Source: Saccharococcus thermophilus (GTDB lineage: Bacteria > Bacillota > Bacilli > Bacillales > Anoxybacillaceae). From it: a DNA stretch of 64,000 nucleotides. Both the position numbers and the translations under genes were made by a program. This document shows positions 54,104 to 63,291 of this stretch, in pieces. Position 1 is the stretch's first letter. Each line of letters begins with the position of its first letter. Where the stretch lies: positions 372,001 to 436,000 of the forward strand of contig NZ_JAASRS010000001.1 of the NCBI RefSeq assembly GCF_011761475.1. Reading direction: 5' to 3'. The notes under the pieces are model-generated. The model ran no database searches. It was not told the origin of the DNA and saw only the letters and a list, made by a program, of their open reading frames with translations.

Positions 54104-55990
54104 CTCACATTTCGCACCCTAACAAGGTCAAAACAAAGGATTTTTTATTTAGTTTTTCAGAATAACTTTTTGACCAACACAACGAGCGATGGCAATCCTT
54201 TTTTTACCATCGCTGGTCGTTCCGTATCACGTTACACGTAGATGCTCTCATCCATGCCCAATCCCTGCAGAATCCTTCGCTGATCAGGGGTAAGGGAGCG
54301 ATCCAGTGAGCGTTGGATGCGCCCATCCGGCAGCTTGAACAGGACGACGTTCACATATTGAAACAGCTGAAAAATCGCCTGTCCCGTCGGCCGGGTCAGC
54401 TTGCGGCCTCCAGGACCCTTCAACGGGTGTTCTGGAGTAATAAACTGACGCACTCGGCGCTGAAAAACGCGGTAAATAGCCAAGGCCAACAGAAACAAAT
54501 AGCCTAATACTGCGACCCGTTCTGGTTTTTTGACGTAAATCTCATCCGTGAAAAACGGATCTTTCAAAAAAGCGAAGTTCATTTCCACCGAGATCTGCCC
54601 TTTATACAGCTTCAAGATCTCTTGGGCATCCATGGGTTGGCCCTTCCATTCCTTCGGAACGGTCGTGACAAGGACAAACCGGGACGCTTTCCGTCTCGCC
54701 TGTTCCCACGCGTCTTGGTCGAATTCGACGTCAAGGTGCAAGAAATACAGCGTCTCCACCTCGGGTTCCGCCCCTTTTTTCGGCCGTCCGCGCCGTTTTT
54801 TCAGGCGTACGATCTCTTCGACCGCGGCCTCAACCCGATGAAACCGGGGGCGAAGGGACGCCTTGAGGGACGCCAAGGCTTGTTCGGCATCTTCCCGGCA
54901 GGAGAAGGGGTGACGCTCCCAACGGGCTTGTTCCTCGCGAAGAAGCTCCGCTTCTTTGGTTCGTTCTTTTTCAAGCGTCTTTCCTTTTCGCTGGTCGAGC
55001 GCGCTCGATTCAACAACGATCAGCCGAACGGGGTGGCCTTCATACGTCGAGGCCGTTTCCCATACCCGGTACGTGGCGCCGTTTCTCTCCGCCAACGTAA
55101 AGGGATCGCTCCACGTCGTGTCCTCAGCATCCGCTTCGGCCAGCGCGGTTTTCACGATCCGGAGCGACGAAGGGCCTCTGGTGATCAAAAAGGCGTTGGC
55201 CGCTTTGGTTTGCGCCAGGGTCTCTTTCGTCATCGCGGCGGAATCGGCCACGTAAATCCATTCGTCTTCGATTTTGGCCTGCTTCAGCTGTTCATGGACA
55301 CGAGACAGCACCTCGGGATTCCATGTTTTATCGGGCAGGTTGCCATCGTGCACATCGCCGTAAAACGGGATGCCGTCCTCGTTGCCGACCAGTCCGAAAC
55401 CGATCTGTTTTTGCCAACGATGATGGCGGTTGTAGCCATGTGTGATTTGTAAGGCCTCTAACGAGGCCGATTCATACGCGCCGTAAACGGTCTTGTCCGT
55501 CGTATCGGCGTGGAAGGCTCGGAGGGAAAGGCCTTCTTTTCGATAAATATGAATCAAGCAAGTGCTGATGACGTTGTGAATGCCAGCCTCATACAGGCGA
55601 TCGAGATGACGGGCCAACGCATCGTCGTTCAACCAGGAAGGATGGAGATCGGGACGGATGAGTTTCTCACAATCGACCTCCTGAGCCCAATGTTCCAAGT
55701 GAACAAGGGCTTGCCGGCCGTCAAACACATTGTAGAGGATGGCCTGAACGGCATCGCTGACTCGCGTTTGGCACTGCGGATCGACGGGCACGAGATGGTC
55801 AATCAATTGAGGCAGACCCAGTTTCTTGAATAGGGCACTTATTATATTCAAATAAGAATTGCGATAGACCTTTTTGACTTGAACGTTCATAAGTGAAAAA
55901 CTCCTTTACGTTCCTTGTGTGTCAAGGATTCATTCGACATCGGAACGAAAAAATCCTCCCGATTTTCGTCGAGAGGGTGCGAAATGTGAG
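54104..55990 (-). mobile_element. IS1634 family insertion sequence
   Basis: About 1.89 kb with perfect 17-bp inverted repeats CTCACATTTCGCACCCT (54104-54120 and complement 55974-55990). No matching target duplication is visible (flanks TTATAT and TTGGAG), suggesting a deletion next to one end. The right end cuts the flippase gene. Confidence 0.88.
54232..55890 (-). CDS. IS1634 family transposase
   Basis: 552 aa IS4-like DDE transposase: SLRAFHADTTDKTVYGAYE (Asp), EWIYVADSAAMTKETLAQTK (Asp) and YKGQISVEMNFAFLKDPFFT (the Y..E region with catalytic Glu). The reading frame is intact. It is transcribed leftward. Confidence 0.9.
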   Translation of the reverse strand: MNVQVKKVYRNSYLNIISALFKKLGLPQLIDHLVPVDPQCQTRVSDAVQAILYNVFDGRQALVHLEHWAQEVDCEKLIRPDLHPSWLNDDALARHLDRLYEAGIHNVISTCLIHIYRKEGLSLRAFHADTTDKTVYGAYESASLEALQITHGYNRHHRWQKQIGFGLVGNEDGIPFYGDVHDGNLPDKTWNPEVLSRVHEQLKQAKIEDEWIYVADSAAMTKETLAQTKAANAFLITRGPSSLRIVKTALAEADAEDTTWSDPFTLAERNGATYRVWETASTYEGHPVRLIVVESSALDQRKGKTLEKERTKEAELLREEQARWERHPFSCREDAEQALASLKASLRPRFHRVEAAVEEIVRLKKRRGRPKKGAEPEVETLYFLHLDVEFDQDAWEQARRKASRFVLVTTVPKEWKGQPMDAQEILKLYKGQISVEMNFAFLKDPFFTDEIYVKKPERVAVLGYLFLLALAIYRVFQRRVRQFITPEHPLKGPGGRKLTRPTGQAIFQLFQYVNVVLFKLPDGRIQRSLDRSLTPDQRRILQGLGMDESIYV

Positions 55991-57044
55991 TTGGAGCATG
56001 TTTACCTTGCTGTTTGATACAGTAACTACACTTGTTTTAACTGTTTTGCGTTATGAATTTAAGACAGTGAAAGTAGTTACTCTTACATTAGCAAAAATGC
56101 TGCTGACTGCCGTTTTATCTTATCTGTTTCTTCGCTTTTTAGATCCGTCTATTAAAGGAATTCTTATCTCAAGATGGGTTGCTGCCGTTATTATTTCTGT
56201 ATTTATACTGAGGGAAACGGTTAAGTTCATCAAGTTTACATTTGATAAGGAAATTATTAAAGAAATTTTGGTATATGCGGCGCCATCCGTTCCTGCTTCC
56301 ATTGCTTTTTGGGTTATTGTTAACTCCAACAGCATGTTTTTGCAAAAATTTACTTCATCGTGGGAAGTGGGTATTTACGGTGCGGCAACGAGGTTTGCAT
56401 CACTAATTACTCTGTTAACAAGCGGTGTCCAAATGGCTTGGAGACCATATTCCATGTCGATGAAAGATAAGCCAAACAGTAAAGATATTTTTGCCAAAAT
56501 TTTTATGGCGATTTGGCTTTTAGGAATGATCGGTGTTTTAATCGTTGCAACAATTATGCCGAAAGTTATTTTGCTTTTACATAAAAATTATTATGATGCC
56601 TATGAATATGTCGCTCCAATTTCAGCCGTTACATTCTTAAATTTCTTTTATATGATTGTTTCTGTAGGAATTTTTATTAAGAAAGAAACAAAATATATTT
56701 CATACGCTTTTGGGATTGCGGCAGTATTAGATGTGATTTTAAACTTGACTCTTATACCGCTATTTTCCATTTGGGGAAGTGTAGCAGCATATTTAATTTC
56801 TTATGTCGTTGCTTTTGTTTATATATTTTTTAAAAGCCAAAAAATATACTATGTGCCAGTTTCTTTTGGGAAAATGTCGACGCTGTTTGTCACGATGCTA
56901 ATAGCGGTTTTCTTGATTATTTATATTCAGGAACATCATTTCTCTTGGTTGTATATTGCGGCAATTTGGCTAGGTTACTTAGGAACCATAGGCGTGTGCA
57001 GAGTGGATAAAGACTTTAAAAAGGCAATCACACAAACAAATTAG
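55991..57044 (+). pseudogene. Polysaccharide flippase (Wzx/MATE-like), 5'-truncated
   Basis: About 350 residues remain of a family of 420-500. It begins in mid-protein (WSMFTLLFDTVTTLVLTVLR) directly at the IS1634 end, with roughly the first 3-4 helices lost. The rest is well preserved, with PSVPASIAFWVIVNSNSMFL and LNLTLIPLFSIWGSVAAYLI. The flippase moves lipid-linked repeat units across the membrane. No own start or ribosome site remains, though a hybrid frame enters from the IS at 55893. Confidence 0.85.
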
Positions 57045-57054
57045 GGTGATTATA

Positions 57055-58629
57055 TTGAAACCTGTTCATGTAAATATAAAAAACTCATCTGTTTGGAAAA
57101 AATACGAGTTGGCCGAAGCAGAACTTTATTTTGCGGGTTATTGTTATTACAACGGAAAGAGATTGGACAATATTAACGAATTATTTAATGGATTTGAACC
57201 AAGGCAACTGGAAGCATTAACAGGAGATTTTGCATTTATTTACTTAAAGGATTCTGAAGCAATCGCCGCAGTAGATAGAAAAAGAAGTATTCCTATTTTT
57301 TATTATTATGATCAGGCGAATGAACAATGGATTTTTACAGATAAAATATCGGAGCCTTTGTCTCCTTTAGATGATACTTCCATTGTGGAAATGCTTTTAA
57401 CCGGTTATGTGGCAAATGAAAGAACATTGCTTCGAGGAGTTTATCAAATCGAAGCTGGCCAACTTGTACAAGTGAAAAATAAAAATTTAAAAAAGGAACG
57501 ATATTTTTCCTTTTTCCATAGCCCAGTTAACATAGATCTACAAACGGCATCCGAAGAGTTACAGCAAGTTTTTCAAAGTGTATTCTCAAGATTATATGAA
57601 CGGGTCAAAAATAAGAATATTGTAATCCCTTTAAGTGGAGGATATGATTCTCGAATTATTGCCTTAATGCTTAAGGAATTTGGGCTTGAAAATATTCAAG
57701 CATTTACTTACGGAAATATCAATAATCCTGAAGCTCAAGTAAGTAAAAGCATTGCTGAAAGACTTGGTTTGAAATGGACGATATATCCGTATACACGAGA
57801 AGCATGGAAGGCATGGTATAGCTCAGAAGAGTGGGAAGACTATGTGAAATATGCCGCGAATTATGCGGCGATTCCTCATTTACAAGATTGGCCTGCGGTT
57901 AAACAATTCATTTTACAAAACGAACATGATTTTTCAGTGTTTATTCCGGGACATTCAGGAGATTTTATAGCTGGGAGCCATCTTTCTTATGAGTTAACAT
58001 TGGACAAAAAATATGAGTTAAAGGACATCACTCAAGAAGTTATGAAAAAACATCATCGTTTGTGGATGACAGATGATGAGAAAGCGCTAAATTCCGTGAA
58101 GGAAGAAATCGTTGCTGCGATTAAGGACTTTCCTTACGAGACGAAAGAAGAAGCTAGTGCATTATTTGAATATTGGGATTGGAAGGAACGTCAAGGAAAA
58201 TTTATTATCAATTCAGTGAGAGTGTATGAATACTATGGACAATCTTGGGAAATCCCTCTTTGGGATGATGAGATCGTTCAATTTTTCCTTAAGATTCCTG
58301 TTCATCTTCGTTATAAAAAATATTTGTATAATTACACGCTTTATAAAATGTTCCCTGATTACTTTCATGAGCCGAAAATGCCTGGGCATCAAAACGTGTC
58401 CTTAAAGCAGAAATACGGTATCCTTTATCCTTTTTTGAAAAAAATATATAATAAGAAAAGGGTTTTGTTGCAATATTATCAAGACCCGATGGAGTGGTTT
58501 GGAATCCAAGGCAACTATCTAAATTATTTAAAGAATTTATCCTTTAAAGTTAATGGTACTCACTACTATAATCCATACAATATTAATTCTTTTTTGGTAA
58601 AAGACTATATCAAAAATGTAAAGGGTTGA
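57055..58629 (+). CDS. Asparagine synthetase-like enzyme of a polysaccharide locus
   Basis: 524 aa. The N-terminal part resembles a glutaminase-like fold with LEALTGDFAFIYLKDSEAIA but lacks an N-terminal Cys nucleophile. The C-terminal synthetase domain has the PP-loop IPLSGGYDSRIIALMLKEFG (SGGYDSR in place of the usual SGGLDSS). Such proteins probably amidate a uronic acid or adenylate a sugar carboxylate in capsule repeats. TTG 57055 has AGGGTGA just upstream; the GTG at 57046 is in frame but sits on that site. Confidence 0.75.
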   Translation: MKPVHVNIKNSSVWKKYELAEAELYFAGYCYYNGKRLDNINELFNGFEPRQLEALTGDFAFIYLKDSEAIAAVDRKRSIPIFYYYDQANEQWIFTDKISEPLSPLDDTSIVEMLLTGYVANERTLLRGVYQIEAGQLVQVKNKNLKKERYFSFFHSPVNIDLQTASEELQQVFQSVFSRLYERVKNKNIVIPLSGGYDSRIIALMLKEFGLENIQAFTYGNINNPEAQVSKSIAERLGLKWTIYPYTREAWKAWYSSEEWEDYVKYAANYAAIPHLQDWPAVKQFILQNEHDFSVFIPGHSGDFIAGSHLSYELTLDKKYELKDITQEVMKKHHRLWMTDDEKALNSVKEEIVAAIKDFPYETKEEASALFEYWDWKERQGKFIINSVRVYEYYGQSWEIPLWDDEIVQFFLKIPVHLRYKKYLYNYTLYKMFPDYFHEPKMPGHQNVSLKQKYGILYPFLKKIYNKKRVLLQYYQDPMEWFGIQGNYLNYLKNLSFKVNGTHYYNPYNINSFLVKDYIKNVKG

Positions 58630-58633
58630 TAGT

Positions 58634-59692
58634 ATGAAAATCGCAACAATCTTAGGGGCAAGACCACAGTTTATTAAAGCGGCTCCAGTGTCGCGCGTAT
58701 TGAGACGAAAACATACGGAGATTATTATTCATACTGGACAACATTATGATGCGAATATGTCTGATATTTTCTTTGAAGAGTTAAATATACCGAAGCCGGA
58801 TTATCACCTTGGCGTCGGTTCTGGCAGTCACGGAAAGCAAACGGGAGAAATGTTAATCAAAATTGAAGAAATCTTGTTAAAAGAAAAGCCAGATTATGTG
58901 CTCGTGTATGGCGACACGAACTCAACGCTTGCCGGCGCGCTCGTGGCGGCAAAGCTGCATATTCCAGTCATTCACGTTGAAGCGGGATTACGCAGCTTTA
59001 ACAAAAAAATGCCAGAAGAAATTAATCGTATTATGACGGACCACGTTTCTGAGTTTTTATTCTGCCCGACGGATACGGCCGTTGAAAACTTGAAAAAGGA
59101 AAACATCACGCGAAATGTCATCAATATTGGCGATGTGATGTATGACGCGGTGTTGTACAATAAAGAGCTGGCTAAACAAAAATCAACGATTCTCTCAGAT
59201 CTTGGCTTAGAGTCAAAGCAATACCATCTTATTACGATTCATCGCGCCGAAAATACGGATGATGTCCAAAACATGAAAAATATTTTAGAAGCGTTTGCGC
59301 AAATTGAAGAGATGAAAGTCTGGCCAATTCATCCGCGTACGAAAAATAAGTTGGCGGCATACGGTTTAAGCGTGGAAAACATTCCAAACTTAAAAGTGAT
59401 TGAACCTGTCGGATATCTTGACATGTTGACGCTTGAAAGCAACGCGAAGAAGATTATTACGGATTCAGGCGGTGTTCAAAAAGAAGCATACTTTATGCAA
59501 GTACCATGTGTTACGGTTCGCGAACAAACCGAGTGGGTGGAAACGCTTGAGACAGAAGCAAATATTCTTGTCGGTACGGATGTAGAAAAAATTGTTGCAG
59601 CGGTCAAGAAGGAAGTACATCCTGTGTACTCTAACGTATTTGGTGACGGCAAAGCCGCTGAGAAAATCGTTGAGGCTATTGAACGCGCATAA
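58634..59692 (+). CDS. wecB: UDP-N-acetylglucosamine 2-epimerase (non-hydrolysing)
   Basis: 352 aa. Interconverts UDP-GlcNAc and UDP-ManNAc. ILGARPQFIKAAPVSRVLR, IIHTGQHYDANMSDIFF, VHVEAGLRSFNKKMPEEINR and TDSGGVQKEAYFMQVPCVTV, with RE-TEWVETL after it, are diagnostic active-site regions. It supplies ManNAc to the polymer, or to teichoic acid linkage. Only 4 bp after the preceding gene. Codon use is closer to the core genome than in the two genes before it. Confidence 0.93.
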   Translation: MKIATILGARPQFIKAAPVSRVLRRKHTEIIIHTGQHYDANMSDIFFEELNIPKPDYHLGVGSGSHGKQTGEMLIKIEEILLKEKPDYVLVYGDTNSTLAGALVAAKLHIPVIHVEAGLRSFNKKMPEEINRIMTDHVSEFLFCPTDTAVENLKKENITRNVINIGDVMYDAVLYNKELAKQKSTILSDLGLESKQYHLITIHRAENTDDVQNMKNILEAFAQIEEMKVWPIHPRTKNKLAAYGLSVENIPNLKVIEPVGYLDMLTLESNAKKIITDSGGVQKEAYFMQVPCVTVREQTEWVETLETEANILVGTDVEKIVAAVKKEVHPVYSNVFGDGKAAEKIVEAIERA

Positions 59693-59704
59693 GGGTGTAG
59701 TCCG

Positions 59705-61087
59705 ATGTTATATGTGTTAATCTGGATTATTGTACTGTTGATATCGACGGCATTGTTTCGTTATGTTTCAGGAAGCCTTTCGATTGTCCAACCGAATCTT
59801 GTTTCCATTGTCTATTACTATTCATTGCTTGTCTCTAGCTTTATTGGTTCACTGTTTATTGTGTTGGGCATTGATGATTATTATATGACGAAGAAACTAT
59901 TTAGGCCAGAAGAATATCGTGTGATTGGCTTTGCCGTTGTTTGTTTTGTGATGGTTTTCTTGCCGCTTTCGATGCTGTTGGTTTCCAGGTTATGCGGGTT
60001 TGAGGCAAAAAAGGAATTTCACCGTTATTTAGAAAGCCCGATTAAGCACATCACCGCTAATCGTAATGAGTTTTTTTATTTGTTTTTACTTCTTTCAGGC
60101 GTAAGCTTATTGGCGATTGTCTATACTATCTGGAAAACGCCTCATGTTCCGATTTTTGCATTATTAAAAGGGCATGGACATACCAGTTTAGCGGAATTGC
60201 GCATTGAAGCATCTCGCTATTTTAAGGGAAATGTACTGTTTCGTAATATTTTTGCGATTTCGTTAACTCCTCTTTTATCAATAATTGCTTATATTTTTAC
60301 TGTATTGACGAATGAAGCGCGCTGGAAATTATTGTTTCTCGTGCTGTTTGCCGCAGCGGTGTTTATTAATATATATGATTTGGCAAAATCGCCTATTTTT
60401 TTCTACTTGATTATGTTTTTGCTTGTGCGTATTTACATCGGAAAAACGAGATTGTCTTCTGCCAAAGTATTAATATATGGACTGGCAGGAAGTATTTTGT
60501 TAATTGGAATGTATGTCGTCATTCAAGGTGTTAATGACGTAGGGGCATTTCTGTCATACAATAAAGGACCGCTTGGACGGATCCTTTTTGCCCAAATTAC
60601 CCCAACCTTTTTGCATTTGAATTTATTTGGCGAAGCGCTTCCGTTTCTGCATGGAAGAAGTCTGCCTACGTTCATTACGGGCTTATTTGATTTAGAGAAT
60701 ATTCGTTCTGCGCGGATGGTAATGGCCCATGTATTTCCAGAGCGGATCGAGGATGGAACAGGCGGCGTGTTAAATACGCTCTTTGTCGCGGAAGCATATG
60801 CCAATTTTGGTTACTTAGGCATTATCATCGGCACGTTTTATGTGGGAATGATCATTCAACTTCTCTATATTTGCTTTATTCGTTTACCAAAAAATCCAGT
60901 TTTCCTTAGCTTGTTCGTCTATTTTTCAGTGAATATTCCGCGCACGATTGTCGGAGGTTTTACCGATTTTCTATTCAACCCAATTTGGATATTGCTTATG
61001 GTGTTGTTTGGCGGAATGGTATTATTCTTGCGCGTAAAAGGGGATTTCATGTCATTCATACGAAAGCGCGGCATACTTAAAAATTAA
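59705..61087 (+). CDS. O-antigen/oligosaccharide repeat-unit polymerase (Wzy-like)
   Basis: 460 aa with about 12 membrane helices and large loops, the shape of Wzy polymerases that link repeat units outside the membrane. YANFGYLGIIIGTFYVGMII with GGVLNTLFVAEA is the conserved late region of the oligosaccharide polymerase family. AAGGGTG precedes the ATG. Low sequence conservation makes the call depend partly on context. Confidence 0.8.
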   Translation: MLYVLIWIIVLLISTALFRYVSGSLSIVQPNLVSIVYYYSLLVSSFIGSLFIVLGIDDYYMTKKLFRPEEYRVIGFAVVCFVMVFLPLSMLLVSRLCGFEAKKEFHRYLESPIKHITANRNEFFYLFLLLSGVSLLAIVYTIWKTPHVPIFALLKGHGHTSLAELRIEASRYFKGNVLFRNIFAISLTPLLSIIAYIFTVLTNEARWKLLFLVLFAAAVFINIYDLAKSPIFFYLIMFLLVRIYIGKTRLSSAKVLIYGLAGSILLIGMYVVIQGVNDVGAFLSYNKGPLGRILFAQITPTFLHLNLFGEALPFLHGRSLPTFITGLFDLENIRSARMVMAHVFPERIEDGTGGVLNTLFVAEAYANFGYLGIIIGTFYVGMIIQLLYICFIRLPKNPVFLSLFVYFSVNIPRTIVGGFTDFLFNPIWILLMVLFGGMVLFLRVKGDFMSFIRKRGILKN

Positions 61088-61108
61088 ATGCTCAATGAGG
61101 GGTTTACG

Positions 61109-62221
61109 ATGAAAAAGGTGCTTGTTTACTATCCTTTTCCGCTCGCTGCACAACGGAATAGCGGCTCGAAATTAAGGCCGCATGAAATGTACAACGCGTT
61201 TTGTGAATGGGGCGCAAAAGAGGGAATAGAAGTGATTCTTATTTCCGGAACCTCAGCGGAAAGAGAGAAGCAATTTTGTCAGCTCCGGAACGAAGGGAAG
61301 CTGACAAATCTTTTGTTTTGCTATATGGAGAATCAAACCATTCCTTTATGGTTGACCGATCCGGGACATAAACCGCAACGGCCATTGGTTGATTGGAAAG
61401 TGCTGCGCTATTTAAAGGAGCGCCATGTTCCTGTAGGGGTTTTTTATCGTGATGTGTATTGGAAATTTGATGAGCTCTACCCGCTTAAAGGGTGGAAGAA
61501 AAAGATCATGCAAACGATTTATCGGTGGGAAGAGCGGTTTTATGAAAAATATTGTGATGTCATTTTTTTGCCTAGTTTAGAAATGGGAAAATATGTTTCC
61601 ATCCGGCGGCCAATGGTCGACTTGCCGCCTGGGGGAAAGAAAAAAGCGCTCCCTTCTAAACGGCATCATGACAGTACTTTCCAAGCAATTTATGTCGGCG
61701 GTATTAATAATGATGACTATGGATTGCCGTTGCTTCTTGACGCATTGGAAGTCGTCAACCGCCATCAACGTTTTGTCCATTTAACGGTCGTATGCCGTAA
61801 GGATGAATATGATGCTTTGCCTGTTTCGAAAAAAGAACGAATCCAACAGCTGCAAGCAGAGGTAAAGCATGTGAGCGGAGAAGAATTAGATCGCTTGTAT
61901 GCACAGATGGATTTTGCTTTTATTCCAAGAATTCGCAGCGAATATAACGATTTTTCCGTACCTGTCAAGCTTGTCGAATATTTATCCAACGGACTGCCGG
62001 TGGTGGCAACGTCCTGCTTGGCGCAGAAGCGTTTTATTGAAGCGGATGGATACGGTATTATTTGTGATGATAATAAACATTCGATGGCGGAGGCCATTCA
62101 AACGATGATGGAATCGCTGGATGGATACCGTGACAATATTGCACAAACGTTTGTGGCAAAGCATTCATGGGTGGCAAGAGTAGAAAAAGTGAAAAAGACG
62201 TTAATGGGGGAAGACGAATGA
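61109..62221 (+). CDS. Glycosyltransferase, GT4-like
   Basis: 370 aa. YYPFPLAAQRNSGSKLRPHE at the N-terminus is a nucleotide-sugar transferase opening; FIPRIRSEYNDFSVPVKLVE with YLSNGLPVVATSC is the GT-B C-terminal binding region (E..P.K..EYL..G.PVv). ATG 61109 follows GAGGGG. Adds one sugar of the repeat unit at the inner membrane face; donor unknown. Ends in a 4-bp overlap with the next gene. Confidence 0.85.
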   Translation: MKKVLVYYPFPLAAQRNSGSKLRPHEMYNAFCEWGAKEGIEVILISGTSAEREKQFCQLRNEGKLTNLLFCYMENQTIPLWLTDPGHKPQRPLVDWKVLRYLKERHVPVGVFYRDVYWKFDELYPLKGWKKKIMQTIYRWEERFYEKYCDVIFLPSLEMGKYVSIRRPMVDLPPGGKKKALPSKRHHDSTFQAIYVGGINNDDYGLPLLLDALEVVNRHQRFVHLTVVCRKDEYDALPVSKKERIQQLQAEVKHVSGEELDRLYAQMDFAFIPRIRSEYNDFSVPVKLVEYLSNGLPVVATSCLAQKRFIEADGYGIICDDNKHSMAEAIQTMMESLDGYRDNIAQTFVAKHSWVARVEKVKKTLMGEDE

Positions 62222-63288
62222 AAGTATTGCTGTTGGCCCCGAGCAAATCGATTCACACCCATAAATGGGCATTGTTTTATAAAGAAAACGGCATCGATGT
62301 CAAAGTGGTCACTTTTAAAGACCATTATTCGCCAGAAAACGCGAAAGAAGTCGAAACAATAGTGTTACCGAAATTGTTACCCGGGAAATTATCCTATATT
62401 TCGAGCATATTCGCCATAAAAAAACTGTTGACATCGTTTCAACCTGACATTTTACATGCTCATTATGTGTCGAGTTATGGGTTTGTCGGTGCTCTTTCCA
62501 ATTATCATCCATTTTATGTCTCCGTGTGGGGAAGAGATATTTATCAATTTCCGCAACAAAACAATATGAATAAACGTATTGTCGAGTTTGCTTTGGAGCG
62601 AGCAGATATGATTTGCTCGACGAGCCATGTCATGGCGATGGAAACGAAAAAATACACGAATAAGCATATTGAAGTAACTCCGTTTGGTGTTGATTTAACA
62701 AAGTTTAAACCGCTGGAAAAGCGCGAAAAAGACGTTGTCACAATCGGCACGGTCAAAGCGCTCTCCGACAAATACGGTATCGCTGATTTGATCAAAGCGT
62801 TTGCGATCGTTCATAAAAGTTATCCGAATACGAAATTAGTCATTGTCGGTGACGGTCCGCAGCGTCAAGAATACGAGGAATTGGCAGAAAGATTGGGGAT
62901 TAGCGGTGTGACGACATTCACCGGACGAGTTCCGAATACAGACGTACCAACTTATATTAACAAAATGGACATTTTCGCTGTACCGTCAACGGAAGATAGC
63001 GAAAGTTTTGGCGTGGCAGCGGTAGAGGCAATGGCTTGCGGGGTTCCGGTAGTCGTATCCAATGTAGGGGGATTGCCGGAAGTGGTGAAAGACGGAATAA
63101 CTGGATTCGTCGTACCGAAAGAGAGCCCGGAAAAGTTGGCGGAAGCGTTTGAAACACTTTTGCGTGACCCACAGTTACGCGCGAAAATGGGAGAAAACGG
63201 GGTTCTTCATGTGAAAGAACATTACAATTGGATTGAAAATGCAATGAAGATGCTTCGCTTATACAAGCAAACATTAAACGAGGTGTGA
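62218..63288 (+). CDS. Glycosyltransferase family 4 protein
   Basis: 356 aa GT-B enzyme. PDILHAHYVSSYGFVGALSN in the first domain; TIGTVKALSDKYGIADLIKA, LVIVGDGPQRQEYEELAERL and PSTEDSESFGVAAVEAMACG (the E..x7..E donor motif region) in the second. ATGA overlap with the gene upstream. Position in the operon indicates synthesis of the polysaccharide repeat unit. Confidence 0.9.
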   Translation: MKVLLLAPSKSIHTHKWALFYKENGIDVKVVTFKDHYSPENAKEVETIVLPKLLPGKLSYISSIFAIKKLLTSFQPDILHAHYVSSYGFVGALSNYHPFYVSVWGRDIYQFPQQNNMNKRIVEFALERADMICSTSHVMAMETKKYTNKHIEVTPFGVDLTKFKPLEKREKDVVTIGTVKALSDKYGIADLIKAFAIVHKSYPNTKLVIVGDGPQRQEYEELAERLGISGVTTFTGRVPNTDVPTYINKMDIFAVPSTEDSESFGVAAVEAMACGVPVVVSNVGGLPEVVKDGITGFVVPKESPEKLAEAFETLLRDPQLRAKMGENGVLHVKEHYNWIENAMKMLRLYKQTLNEV

Positions 63289-63291
63289 AGG

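Noticed and set aside
54622-55452. 276-codon plus-strand frame opposite the IS1634 transposase
   Set aside because: Shadow of an intact transposase gene with clear DDE motifs on the other strand.
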